64,000 nucleotides of DNA from Ariolimax columbianus (taxonomy: Eukaryota > Mollusca > Gastropoda > Stylommatophora > Arionidae). The notes beneath the pieces were generated by a model. The model saw nothing but the letters and a program-made list of their open reading frames with translations. It was not told where the DNA came from and ran no database searches. Each line of letters opens with the position of its first letter. Position 1 is the first letter of the stretch. Shown in pieces: positions 10,742 through 20,589 of the stretch. Made by a program: the position numbers and the translations under genes. Location of the stretch: the NCBI GenBank assembly GCA_036924085.1, contig JAVGWX010000004.1:82537441-82601440 (forward strand). The letters are read 5' to 3'.

Positions 10742-12095
10742 TGGCCAAGATGGTATTCATCCAAAATTACTGTTTGAACTTCGAGACCAGTTAGCAAAAC
10801 CATTACAGATATTTTATTCTCATACTTTTGAGAGGGGATTGTTCCAATGGATTATAAAGATGCAGGTGTGATCCCCTTCTTACAAGAGGGCAATAATCTG
10901 ATCCAGCCAGTTATAGACCGGTGAGTTTGACGAACATACTCTGCAAAATTTTAGAGTACATTATCAAAGACAATATAGTACCGCACATAGACAGATTTAA
11001 TTTAATCAAACATAATCAGCATGGGTTTACTAAAGGGGGATCATGTTTAACCAGTCTATTAGAATTCACAGAGGAGGTTACCAAAATGTTAGATGACGGA
11101 GAGCCGCTGGATGTCATTTATCTTTGAGAGAGTGGTGGTATATAATAAGTGGTGTGCCTCTGAGATCGGTATTTGGGACCAATTTTGTTCTTGATATATA
11201 TAAACGATTTGGTCATTGATATCAGATCCATGATTGCAAAGTTCGCGGATGACACACAATGAGGCGGCAGGATCTCTTCTCCAGCAGAGGTGGATCTATT
11301 GGAATCAGATTTAGATACGATTCAAAAATTGCCTGAGAGCTGGCAAATAGAGTTTAATGTAGAAAAACATGCAGTCCTCCACTTGGAAAGTTCCAATAAT
11401 GAATATAATTATATAATGGGAGAGAACAATATTAGGACAATACAAAAGGAAATAGATCTAGGAGTTAAAATAGATCATACAGGAAAGGTGCGGGAGCAAG
11501 TCCAGGGGGCAGTGAGAAAGGATAATGCCATGTTGGGCATGATAAAAAAGAAACATTTCACATAAGAGCAAGGAAGTAATAGTCAAACTATTTAAATCAT
11601 TGGTGAGACCTAAATTGGACCTCTGTGTTCCGATGTGGAGTCTATATCATAGAGTGGATATAAAAATGCCGGAAATAATGCAAAGAAGAGTTACAAAAAT
11701 GATCCCTTGTTTCAGAATTATAGTTATGAGGAAACACTGGTCTTCAGCGTCGCGAACAGAGAAGAATTCAAGTTTATAAACTAATAAATGGAAAGGATAA
11801 ATTAGACTGTAACAAGTTTTTCATAGTATGACAGGCTACAACAATACGAGGGCGCATCTACAAATTGTTTAAAGACAGGTCCAGATTAGATTTTAGAAAA
11901 TATTTTTTTTAGTTAGATAGTGGTGAATGCTTGGAATGCATTGCCCCAGGATGTAGTGAAAACATATTAAGTTAATGAATTCAAAAATAGATTGGATCCT
12001 CACAGTATTTTAAGTATAGGCGGAGTGAAATAAACTGGTCTTACACACACTATGTAGAGCCTTCTAAACTAGTAGAATGTAGTTAAGTTAAGTTA
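10742..12095 (+). mobile_element. LINE-A copy (CR1/L2-like), internally deleted, with TTAAG tail
   Basis: Translation begins with QDGIHPKLLFELRDQLAKPL and continues DYKDAGVIPF, RPVSLTNILCKILEYIIKD, NQHGFTKGGSCLTSLLEFTE and LDVIYL. These are RT fingers and palm motifs in CR1/L2 order. After VIYL (near 11125) the copy jumps to remnants of the GVPQGS block near 11150-11180, so the palm segment carrying the first catalytic aspartate is deleted. FADDT follows near 11245, then the thumb blocks, with frameshifts. The 3' end reads TTAAGTTAAGTTAAATTAGG at about 12085. That pentamer tail is also at 53466 and 43330. Dead copy, 5'-truncated. Confidence 0.9.
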
Positions 12096-12096
12096 A

Positions 12097-12640
12097 ATTA
12101 GGTTAATTAGCAGGATGTAATCTTAGGTTAAGTAGCAGGATGTAGTCCTAGGTTTAGTAGCAGGATGTAGTCCTAGGTTAAGTAGCTGGATGTAGTCCTA
12201 GATAAAGTAGCAGGATGTAGTCCTAGGTTAAGTAGCAGGATGTAGTCCTAGATAAAGTAGCAGGATGTAGTCCTAGGTTAAGTAAAAGGATGTAGTCCTA
12301 GATAAAGTAGCAGGATGTAGTCCTAGGTTAGGTAGCAGGATGTAGTCCTAGTTAAAGTAGCAGGATGTAGTCCTAGGTTAAGTAAAAGGATGTAGTCCTA
12401 GATAAAGTAGCAGGATGTAGTCCTAGGTTAAGAAGCAGGATGTAGTCCTAGATAAAGTAGCAGGATGTAGTCCTAGGTTAAGTAAAAGGATGTAGTCCTA
12501 GGTTAAGTAAAAGGATGTAGTCCTAGGTTAAGTAGCAGGATGTAGTCCTAGGTTAAGTAGCAGGATGTAGTCCTAGGTTAAGTAACAGGATGTAGTCCTA
12601 GGTTAAGTAGCAGGATGTAGTCCTAGGTTAAGTAGCAGGA
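12097..12640. repeat. 25-bp minisatellite at a LINE-tail/GAA-tail-repeat junction, about 22 copies
   Basis: The unit is TAGCAGGATGTAGTCCTAGG plus TTAAG (25 bp). The spacing is exact: GCAGG at 12135 and 12160. Units alternate between AGGTTAAG and AGATAAAG ends through much of the array, giving a partial 50-bp higher order. TTAAG matches the LINE-A tail immediately to the left. AGCAGGATGTAGTCC matches the GAA-tail repeat immediately to the right. The array therefore seems to have grown from the junction of those two elements. Confidence 0.93.
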
Positions 12641-12925
12641 TGTAGTCCGGAGGACGGAATGCATTCTTCCGTAGCTAACAGCTAGGCTCCGATATTTGTA
12701 CCTTTCAGTCCGTCGTCAGTATGACATTTTCTGGTATCGGGTTAGCCTTTATTCATCGATCCCTTCTCCTCATTCCGTCTGCCATGTTGCAGCATGTTAT
12801 CCAGGATCATCACATGTAGGTGGAGGACGGTCTTGACAGCTCTGGGTCGCTGGTTCTGACGCTAGCAGCCAGCTTTGGGTCGCTGATCGCTACAGCCCAT
12901 CCACTGCTAAACACCTTGAACCCAT
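12630..12925 (-). mobile_element. GAA-tail repeat, copy 1
   Basis: In plus-strand reading it runs AGTCCGGAGGACGGAATGCA, CGATATTTGTACCTTTCAGT, GGTTAGCC, ATCGATCCCTTCTCCT, TTATCCAGGATCA, GACGCTAGCAGCCAGCTTTG and ends ACACCTTGAACCC. These blocks line up with the fuller copies at 30541-30914 and 50107-50475. Its tail end is absorbed into the 25-bp array, so no (GAA)n remains. Substitutions are frequent, so this is an older copy. Confidence 0.85.
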
Positions 12926-13084
12926 CTCAAGCAATGAAGAAGAAGTCAGATTTACCAACGAGAAGGAATAATGCACCAAAGCGACACGGCAACAACATAT
13001 TACGCGTACAAGATAAAAGCAATTATCAAGGCCATTTACATAGAAAAGCGGCAACCATGGCCAAATAAAAATAACTTCTTTGTT

Positions 13085-13460
13085 TGACCCGTTCTTCGTC
13101 AAGGGGTGGTCACCCTTGAACGGATCCCAACTCAGGATCCAGTCGTTTCTGTCGAGGGCGCGTGTCATCCAGTGTGAGAGTAGTCTGTCTGTTGTAGGGT
13201 CGTGAATGTTGTATTTTTCTAGTGAATCTCGCCAGCGAGTTGGGGACCGTACCCGATGTCTCTTTTTGTCGCGATTATGGTACTCCATCTTTCATCTTGT
13301 CTTCTGGATATATGATCATCCCAGCGGTGTTTGACGTACTGTAGAACATCTTTGATGTGTGACATTCTCCGGTTGTCGCTTTTGTGTCCTTCGCTCTGTC
13401 GCTGTTGTCTGAGAGTCATGTCCACAAGGAGTCTTTCAAACGATGCGTGTGCTGTTCTTA
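13085..13460 (-). mobile_element. LINE fragment, C-terminal region (lineage H)
   Basis: The minus strand gives MTLRQQRQSEGHKS, MSHIKDVLQYVKHRWDDHI, SRRQDERWSTII, then after a frame change KKRHRVRSPTRWRDSLEKY and a final ALDRNDW. The W-D/G-HISRR-D-RW and RPRW-DSLEK pattern is typical of the C-terminal end of several LINE polyproteins (WAGHIARR, RGRP..RW.D). The fragment lacks RT motifs and is broken by one frameshift near 13225-13290. It abuts a short unassigned piece after GAA-tail copy 1. Confidence 0.75.
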
Positions 13461-15094
13461 GTTGGTCATAAAAATAAGGCCTACCATAATTTATGACTAC
13501 ATACAGGGCGCACCAGAACTAAGTTGCCATCTTTGTACAATAAATTCAAGATTGACACTACGGATATATGCACCTGTGTCTGCTCCCATGACAACGGAAC
13601 ATCCATCCGAGGTCCTGCTAATTATATACTATGTAAAGAAGTAGATGTGACAACAATCAGTATCCTTCTATGAAGAACTATACGGAGATGTACAGGCGTC
13701 GAGCTGACCGCTGCCTTTGTTAGAGTCATTGAACTTGAAGTCTCAAGATGAACGGAAAAGAAGATATGACATATTCTGTAAAAAATATTAAGCTTACTTT
13801 TAAAATCTATTTGGTACAAAGCCTTAGCCTTTTTTCTTTGCCCAGCTCCTCTTTATCTTGCTATTTTGTCTTCCGTAGCTGTAAGTTTTGTACTTATTTG
13901 TATGTGAGTAGTCTAGTGCATTTCGAGTACAGAAAGGGGGAGGACGAATTATCGTCCCTTCGCTACAAGAGCTTTATCCGCCTGGCCACTCAGGTGTTAA
14001 AGGTAAAACAGGTTTTCAGAAGGAGGAAGACTCGTACATGTCTCTAGTTGTGGAAGTGGAGAAAGGTTGTTGGTTAGTAGGATTTGCTGGTTGCAGAGCT
14101 TGGACCTCTAGCGAACCACAGATGGGTTTGAGGTCTCTGGATTATAGAGGGGTGTGACCTCACCGTGAAAGCTTGACTTGGACATTGGGGTAGTTGCCTG
14201 ACGCTACAGGCCCCGTAGTCTATGCCAACATTCAGTTTTCTTGTAGAAAGCACGTGGGTTGTCGGGCACGGAAGGAGAGAAAAGAATAGTAACTATGTAA
14301 CCTGCCATGCTTGTTGTAAATGGCGACTAATGAGGGTTGCGTATGGGGCTGGCTGCGTTATCGTGTAGAAACTATACGCTACAAGTAAATCAGAATATAA
14401 CCTCTATATCCTTTGATAAGCGACATGCTATTATGTCAATGCAAGCGCAGTGGTGTGAAAGTAAATGCCCTCACGCGGCCCGTGGTACATAGACCATGAT
14501 CTCTTGCGGCCATATGATCATACAAGATGTCCTCCAGGGGCCCGTTATTCACAGAACACATCTCCTTGCAGCCCTTGGATTATAAAACAAATCTTCAAGT
14601 GGCCCTGAGAATGACCAAAGCTTTAGATTCACGTCGTGGAAGAAACAGATACACAAAATGACACTTTCTTTCCCATAATTTTTGTCAATCACACGCGGCA
14701 TCTCCCGTGAACGGGAACGGATCAATACAGGGTACTGGAAAAAATCATTCACAAGAATGAAGATGTCCCAAAAGCAGTCAATGGGCATAGGACAGTAGGA
14801 GGGTACTTTGCCCAGAAATAGGAGAGTATTCATGTAGAAGGTATGGATGGATGAAAGAGGATTAAAGAAATGTTGGGCCAGGTATTCTTTTTTTTGAGTC
14901 GATGAATTGCGGGAAATTGGAGGTTAACGAGTGTTGAAGAAAGAGTGAAATGAAGGTTAGATGAGAACGGAGATGTAGGAATTATGTGAAAACTGGAGAG
15001 AGCACAGGAAGAGATGAGTGAGAGAAGATATAAGATAATCAGACAATTTGAGATAGAGAGAAGGGCAGAGAAAGAGGTGGTGGAAAAGTGGGGG
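13461..15094. other. Unassigned stretch
   Basis: No coding homology recognised. The part at 14460-14610 has a loose repetition of GCGGCCC/GGGGCCC/GTGGCCC followed by 40-50 bases, perhaps an old array. Around 14150-14250 nothing matches other parts of the window. A minus-strand frame at 14549-14833 has no recognisable domain. Confidence 0.4.
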
Positions 15095-15490
15095 GGGGGG
15101 TGGGGTAGAGTGGGGGTTGTTTTACAGAAAGGTATATTCGAAAATAGGTAGCAGGGTAGATTAGAACGTATGTATGTAGGTATGTTTGAAGGTAGGTAGA
15201 TAGGTAAGTAGGAAGATAAACAGGTCAATTAATAAGTTTGTAGGTCGAGGGTTAGGTAAGTAAGTATGTAAGTAGGAAGGTAGGTAGGTAGGTTGCAAGG
15301 TAGGTAAGTAAGTAATAAGGTAGGTAAGTAAGTAAGAAGGTAGGTAAGTAAGTAGAAAAGTAGGTGAGTAGGAAGGTAGATAAATTAGTCAGTAGAAAAG
15401 TAGGAAGGTAGGTCAGTTGGAAGACAGTTAGGATGGAAGATAGGTAAGTAAGTTAATTTGAAAGTAGGTAAATAGGAAGGGAGAGGGAGA
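15095..15490. repeat. AGGTA/AGTA-rich degenerate microsatellite
   Basis: The stretch is built from TAGGTAGG, TAAGTAAG and GAAGGTAG tetramers with interruptions. It is purine-rich on the plus strand and begins next to a G10 run near 15092-15101. Minus-strand open frames of 132 and 99 codons across it are repeat products. Confidence 0.85.
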
Positions 15491-15997
15491 ATATTGAGAG
15501 AAAGAAAGATAGCGGCGTAAAGAATTCGTGGACACGTATTCAAACACAGGTGTATACCTGCTGCCAGGTAGCTGAAGCTATCCGTTGTATGTTCTTTATC
15601 CCAATTCACATCTTGTGGCTTACTAGACTCGAGAGAAGGGAAACGGGGTACTAACCTTGGCATCCAGCTATTTTCGACTTTCAAGGATTGTTTTACTTAC
15701 GCAGCGTCTTCGCGAGAATTGCTAGATTATCGTCCGTCTTCGATAGGACTACCCACCGTTTCTTTGTTTCGTTCGTCCATTTCTTAACAGACGATCGCCT
15801 TACCGTAACGCTATAGCGGTCCACTGCAACTATGGGAACATAGTGTATAAATTTAAAGAGAATTGAAGGCAGATAGACAGAAATAGTGAGAAAAATATAT
15901 AGACATATAGAGAAGGACGCGAGTTAGAGGGAAAGAAATCCAGAAGGAAGACAAATAATTATGGAAAGTCGAAAAAAATTACAGAGAGAAAAAAGGA
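15491..15997. other. Unassigned stretch
   Basis: Nothing recognised beyond purine-rich AGAGAGA segments at 15860-15990 that lead into the following TG-rich microsatellite. Confidence 0.4.
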
Positions 15998-16085
15998 GTT
16001 AACATGTGTGTGTGTATGTGTGCATGTATGTGTGTATGTATGTGTGTATGTATGTATGTGTGTACGTATGTGTGTATGTGATGTA
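15998..16085. repeat. (TGTA/TGTG)n microsatellite
   Basis: About 88 bp of TGTGTATG and TGCATGTA units. Short and imperfect. Confidence 0.9.
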
Positions 16086-16861
16086 AATACACGCGACTGG
16101 TAAGCGCTGCGTTAATGGACGGCATTTTTTCAAACATTGAAGTGCAGATTTCGCTGTCTAAAATATAAATATATGGCCGAAAAACACAAGTTTTGTTTGA
16201 TTAGTACACAATTTTCACAAGTATGTTCACTTATAACTATAGAGTATCGTAAGCATTCGAAAATAATCCTAGAAACACATATGATACACGTTGAAATCGG
16301 AAGCGAGATGTAACAGCAGTCTACTACCAGGCGCTTAGCACTACTCAACTTAACCATAGCGAGCAATGACTTAGCCCGAAAATGGGGTCATCAAATACTA
16401 CAGAAGTTCACTGCTGGCCTTACGACTGGCACCAACGGACGCTTTTAAACTCACAGAACAGCCACAGGAAAAAACGTTTTCTTAAAAGCAGTGTGACTAC
16501 GGACAGCACAAGGTAAAGGACAAGAAAAGCAAAACGTACTAAAGTTAGCAGAGGCGGAACTGGAAAGAAGAACATAAATCGTGCAGAACTAGGTTTTTCT
16601 CCCCGCGTCTGCATCGAACATGCACAAAACAAAAGCATACGAGATAAAGTGGTGCACTCGTGCAGCACAGGGACTGCATCTGCACTCGGTACTGGACGTC
16701 CTGACAATGTCCGGCAACCAGAAAATGTCGGATGTGGACGAGAGTGTAAAGATGATCTTGCGCAAGTCACCTTTATTATGAACCAACAAACGCGTACACT
16801 CACCACATCATCCGCTCCCTAATAACCACACCCTGACCAGCGCATCGTGATTAGAGGGTAT
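16086..16861. other. Unassigned stretch
   Basis: Two minus-strand frames (16130-16366 and 16420-16806, 78 and 128 codons) show no recognisable domain. Composition here is less repetitive than the surroundings. I cannot exclude a decayed transposon or a non-coding host segment. Confidence 0.35.
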
Positions 16862-17215
16862 CCCAAACTACAGCGGCTGGAGGGGACCACAAACTACAGC
16901 GGCTGGAGGGAACCACAAACTACAGCGGCTGGAGGGGACCACAAACTACAGCGGCTGGAGGGGACCACAAATTACAGTGACTGGAGGGTACCACGAACTA
17001 CAGCGGCTGGAGGGTAGCACAAACTACAGCGACTGGAGGGGACCACAAGCTACAGCGGTTGTAGAGATCACAAACTACAGCGGCAGGAGAGTACCACAAA
17101 CTACAGCGGCTGGAGGGGACCACAAACTACAGCGGCTGGAGGGGACCACAAACTACATCTGCTGGAAGGTACCACAAACTACAGCGGCTGGAGGGTACCA
17201 CAAACTACAGCGACA
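16862..17215. repeat. 26-bp tandem array directly upstream of a LINE start
   Basis: The unit is CCACAAACTACAGCGGCTGG plus AGGGGA (26 bp), with AAACTACAGC at 16865 and 16891. About 13-14 units vary at CGGCTGG (CGACTGG, CGGTTG, CTGCTGG). The last unit ends a few bases before an ATG that opens a LINE endonuclease frame at 17221. The array may be repeated 5' UTR units of that LINE, or a coincidental neighbour. Confidence 0.92.
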
Positions 17216-17220
17216 AAACA

Positions 17221-17445
17221 ATGGAAAGACGAGTAAAGACCTCAGCCATTACACTGGCGACATGGAATGTCCGCACACTCAAGGACACCGGTAAAACAGA
17301 CAGACTCGAGAGACGAACCGCCTGGGTCGTGAGGGAGCAGGCAAGATACAAAATCAGCAATGCCGTTCTGAGCGAGACAAGACTTCCAGAGAAGGGACAG
17401 CTCACTGAGGAGGAAGCCGGCTACACATTTTACAGGTCAGGCGCG
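17221..17445 (+). mobile_element. LINE endonuclease N-terminus (RTE-like), truncated
   Basis: From the ATG at 17221 the frame reads MERRVKTSAITLATWNVRTL, then DTGKTDRLERRTAWVVREQA, VLSETRLPEKGQL and GYTFYRSG. TWNVRTL and LSETRL carry the asparagine and glutamate of the first two motifs of apurinic-type LINE endonucleases. After about 75 codons the frame runs into a TG-rich microsatellite, which replaces the rest of the element. The start is supported by its position right after the 26-bp array and by the typical short leader before ATWNVRTL. Confidence 0.88.
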
Positions 17446-17459
17446 TCGAAAAGTCAAAT

Positions 17460-18683
17460 GCCGGTTATCATGTGTGCCTGTATGTTGCATGTATGTGTGT
17501 ACGTGCGTGTGCATGTGTGTTGTATGTATGTGTTTACGTGCGTGTGCCTGTATGTTACATGTATGTGTGTACGTGCGTGTGCATGTATGTGTGTACGTTC
17601 GTGTGCATGTGTGTGTTCATGTATGTGTACGTGCGTGTGCATGGGTGTGCATGTGTGCATGTGCGTGCGTGTACATGTGTGTGTACGTGGGTGTGCATGT
17701 GTGTGCATGTGTATGTGTGTGTACGTGCGTGTGCATGTGTGTGTTCATGTGTGTGCGTGTGCATGTGTGTGTTCATGTGTGTGCATGTGTGTGTGCGTGT
17801 GCATGTGTGTGTGTGCATGTGTGTGTGCATGTGTGTGTGCATGCGTGTGTTAACGTGCGTGTGCATGTGTATGTGTACGTGAGTGTGCATGTGTGTGTGC
17901 ATATGTGTGTACGAGCGTGTACATGTGTGTATGCATGTGTGTGTGTGCGTGCGTGTGCATGTGTCTGTGCATGTGTGTACGTGCGTGTGCATGTGTGTGT
18001 GTACGTGCGTGTGCATGTGTGTGTGCATGTGTGTACGTGCGTGTGCTTGTGTGTGTGCATGTGTGTTCGAATATATGTGTGTACGTATGTGTGCATGTGT
18101 ATGTACATGTGTGTGCGTATGTATGTGTGTATGTATGTGTGTATGTGTGTGTGTGCATGTGTGTGCATGTGTGTGCGTATGTATGTGTGTATGTAGGTGT
18201 GTACGTGTGTGTGCATGTGTATGCGTGTGTGTGCGTATGTATGTGTGTATGTATGTGTGTATGTATGTGTGTATGTATGGGTGAATGTATGTGTGTACGT
18301 GTGTGTATGTGTGTGCGTATGTATGTGTGTATGTGTGTGTATGTATGTGTGTATGTATGTGTGCATGTATGTATGTATATGTGTATGTATGTGTATATAT
18401 ATGTGTGTACGTGTGTGTGCATGTGTGTGCGTATATATGTGTGTATTTTGTGTGTATGTATGGGTGAATGTATGTATGTATGTGTGTATGTATGGGTGAA
18501 TGTATGCATGTATGTATGTATGTATGTATGTATGTATGTATGGGTGAATGTATGTAGGTATGTGTGTATGTATGGGTGAATGCATGCATGTGTGTGTGAA
18601 TGTATGTATGGGTGAATGTATGAATGTATGTATGTATGGGTGAATGTATGCATGTATGTGTGTATGTATGTATGAGTGAATGA
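17460..18683. repeat. TG-rich compound microsatellite (GTGTGCATG/TGTATG)
   Basis: The left half is dominated by CGTGCGTGTGCATGTGTGTG units, the right half by TATGTATGTGTGTATG. Codons such as TGT, GTG and ATG in all frames give long open frames on both strands (up to 506 codons on the minus strand, read as T-H-I repeats). These cysteine-rich or histidine-rich readings are artefacts of the repeat. Confidence 0.96.
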
Positions 18684-19055
18684 ATGCATGTATGTGTGTA
18701 TGTATGTATGGGTGAATGTATGCATGTATGTGTGTATGTATGTATGGGTGAATGTATGCATGTATGTGTGTATGTATGTATGGGTGAATGTATGCATGTA
18801 TGTGTGTATGTATGTATAGGTGAATGTATGCATGTATGTGTGTATGTATGTATGGGTGAATGTATGCATGTATGTGTGTATGTATGTATGGGTGAATGTA
18901 TGCATGTATGTGTGTATGTATGTATTGGTGAATGTATGCATGTATGTGTGTATGTATGTATGGGTGAATGTATGAATGTATGTGTGTATGTATGTATGGG
19001 TGAATGTATGCATGTATGTGTGTATGTATGTATGTATGTTGTATGTATGTGTGTA
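18684..19055. repeat. 36-bp tandem array inside the TG-rich tract, about 10 copies
   Basis: The unit is GGGTGAATGTATGCATGTAT plus GTGTGTATGTATGTAT. GGGTG recurs at 18710 and 18746, a 36-bp step. The unit is itself made of the surrounding tetramers, so it is a higher-order expansion of the microsatellite. As 36 is a multiple of three, frames stay open for the whole length. Confidence 0.93.
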
Positions 19056-19059
19056 GAGT

Positions 19060-19870
19060 ACGGCACGTCAATCATTTTATACTTAGCTCCAACTTATATC
19101 ACTTTCGTGAGTGTTAATTTTCCATACCGCCCACTAAAAGCTAAATTGAAAGAAACATTTCGCAATCGCTTACTGAGTTTGTGAATTTTTTATGTTTTTA
19201 ATACATCATCCTCATCATCATAGGGTGTGACCTTTGCAGAACGTCGATCCCATCACAGCCCGTCTAAAAGAAACTCGATCTATTACCAAATCTCCAGAGT
19301 CATGTCCAAGCATTCCTTGACATCTTGGTGCTCTCGCCTTCTTGGTCTACATCTGCATCTCTTGTCTGGCACCATACCTTCCATTGCCGTTATCTGAAGA
19401 CCGTTGTTTCTCTTGATATGGCCAAAGTATTTCAATTTTGTGTTTATGAGGGAATTTATGAACCGGTTCGCTTCTATGCCCAAACTCATGTTGGATGTCT
19501 GCACTTTTCTTTTTTCAGTTCATGGTATTCTGAGAACCTTTCGACTCGAGGGACTCGATTCTCTTTCAAGCTTGGGCAACTGTCAATATTTCACAGCCGT
19601 ACGTTGTGACAGGAAAAATACACGTTCTAAAAAAAGTTCAGCATTTTGTTGGTTTGCTGGTATTCTGGCAATAGTTTCCTCAAATTGTGTAGCCTCTGCA
19701 AGTCATAAAAATATTATATTTGTAATAAAGCAATAGAATGTAATTATTCTGCTACAGCCTACCTGAAAACTAATATACGAGCAGAATGTAATTATTCTGC
19801 TACAGCCTAAGTGAAAACTAAAAAGGACCACTAGCTGCCAGGTTGAAAAGCACTGAGCTATAGAATCGTG
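19060..19870 (+). mobile_element. hAT-like non-autonomous element, split by a LINE-B insertion
   Basis: The left part (19060-19195) holds CATACCGCCCACTAAAAGCT and GCTTACTGAGTTTGTGA. The right part (19735-19870) holds AATTATTCTGCTACAGCC and TGCCAGGTTGAAAAGCACTG. The same two parts lie side by side at 56545-56775 in the opposite orientation, without the middle. The terminal sequence (complement of CTCTTCAACCTTGG) resembles hAT terminal repeats. A LINE-B fragment at 19200-19625 separates the halves. The right part also has an internal duplication of about 52 bp at 19737-19815. Class assignment is an inference. Confidence 0.65.
19200..19625 (-). mobile_element. LINE-B fragment (RTE-like) nested in the hAT-like element
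   Basis: The minus strand reads a decayed block equivalent to YGCESWT, then RFINSLINTKLKYFGHIKR, NNGLQITAMEGMVPDKR, CRCRPRRR and KECLDMTLEIW. Order and wording match the copies at 7110-7635 and 40250-40985. At its 3' end (left) is the complement of ATGATGATGAGGATGATG, the triplet tail of this lineage. It is 5'-truncated and broken by frameshifts. Confidence 0.85.
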
Positions 19871-20221
19871 TGTAAATGTTTTGGTCTATCGTCTCTGGTA
19901 TCCGTTCTGGCCCAGACACTGACGCGATACCGTTCATGAACCAGTTCATTTACAACATAAGCGCATTCTCTGTCAATGGCTGCTTTCTGTTTATCGATTG
20001 GTGTCGGTGTTGGGAGATAAACATGATCTTTTAGGTATCCCTATCAGAAAAAGTCAAATGGCGTGATGTCTGAGGGACGAGGGGAATATTCAATTGTAAC
20101 AGGTTATCTCCCTTACAGTTATACAACATTCACAGCAGTCTGAAGTCTTAATTTAGTTGTGCCCCTTTGAATCCCAAAATTCCATGACAAACCCAGGCAA
20201 GCAAAGTTATAATTCGCTATT
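19871..20221. other. Unassigned stretch
   Basis: No homology, array or transposon end recognised. Confidence 0.4.
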
Positions 20222-20452
20222 TATTTCTATTTGACTCTGTCCTTCAGTCACACTCATAAACAAGTTTCACACGTGCGCACAGGGTGAGATCCTTCCATTG
20301 CACTTTGGTTGGACTGGCTTCTGAGAGCTCACAAACCTAGCACATGCATATAAGCACTGGATTATACGTCTTAATGTTGACTACGGTCTGGGGTGGAATG
20401 GACGCGTCCCCACCAGTAGAAACTAGTGAGGCGCACACGTAAAATAAAAAAA
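20222..20452 (-). repeat. Dispersed repeat, inverted partner of 2440-2695
   Basis: Blocks in order: TTTGACTCTGTCCTTCAGTC, CCTTCCATTGCACTTTGGTT, CTTCTGAGAGCTCACAAACC, GACTACGGTCTGGGGTG and AGTAGAAACTAGTGAGGCGC. Each is the complement of a block at 2440-2695. The A-rich end at 20440-20455 could be a poly(A) tail if the element is a retroposon, but no promoter boxes were seen. Confidence 0.7.
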
Positions 20453-20589
20453 AGGAAAATATTTCTCATCTTTAAGTGTAGACACTATTGGCAGAAAATA
20501 AATTAAGAAACTGTAATTTATAGTTGTTCATAATAACTAGATTAGTTTTTGTAACACGTGTGTGCATTCGCAAATTTGCGTACTTTAAC

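Noticed and set aside
16420..16806. 128-codon minus-strand frame as a host exon
   Set aside because: No domain, no convincing splice context and overlapping alternative frames. It cannot be supported from sequence alone.
17555..19075. 506-codon minus-strand frame with T-H-I repeats
   Set aside because: Complement of the same TG/TATG microsatellite; purely compositional.
17221..19184. Cysteine-rich open frames (C-V-C-M repeats), superficially like secreted cysteine-rich peptides
   Set aside because: The cysteines come from TGT in a TG-rich microsatellite. There is no signal peptide or framework spacing, and frames are open on both strands.
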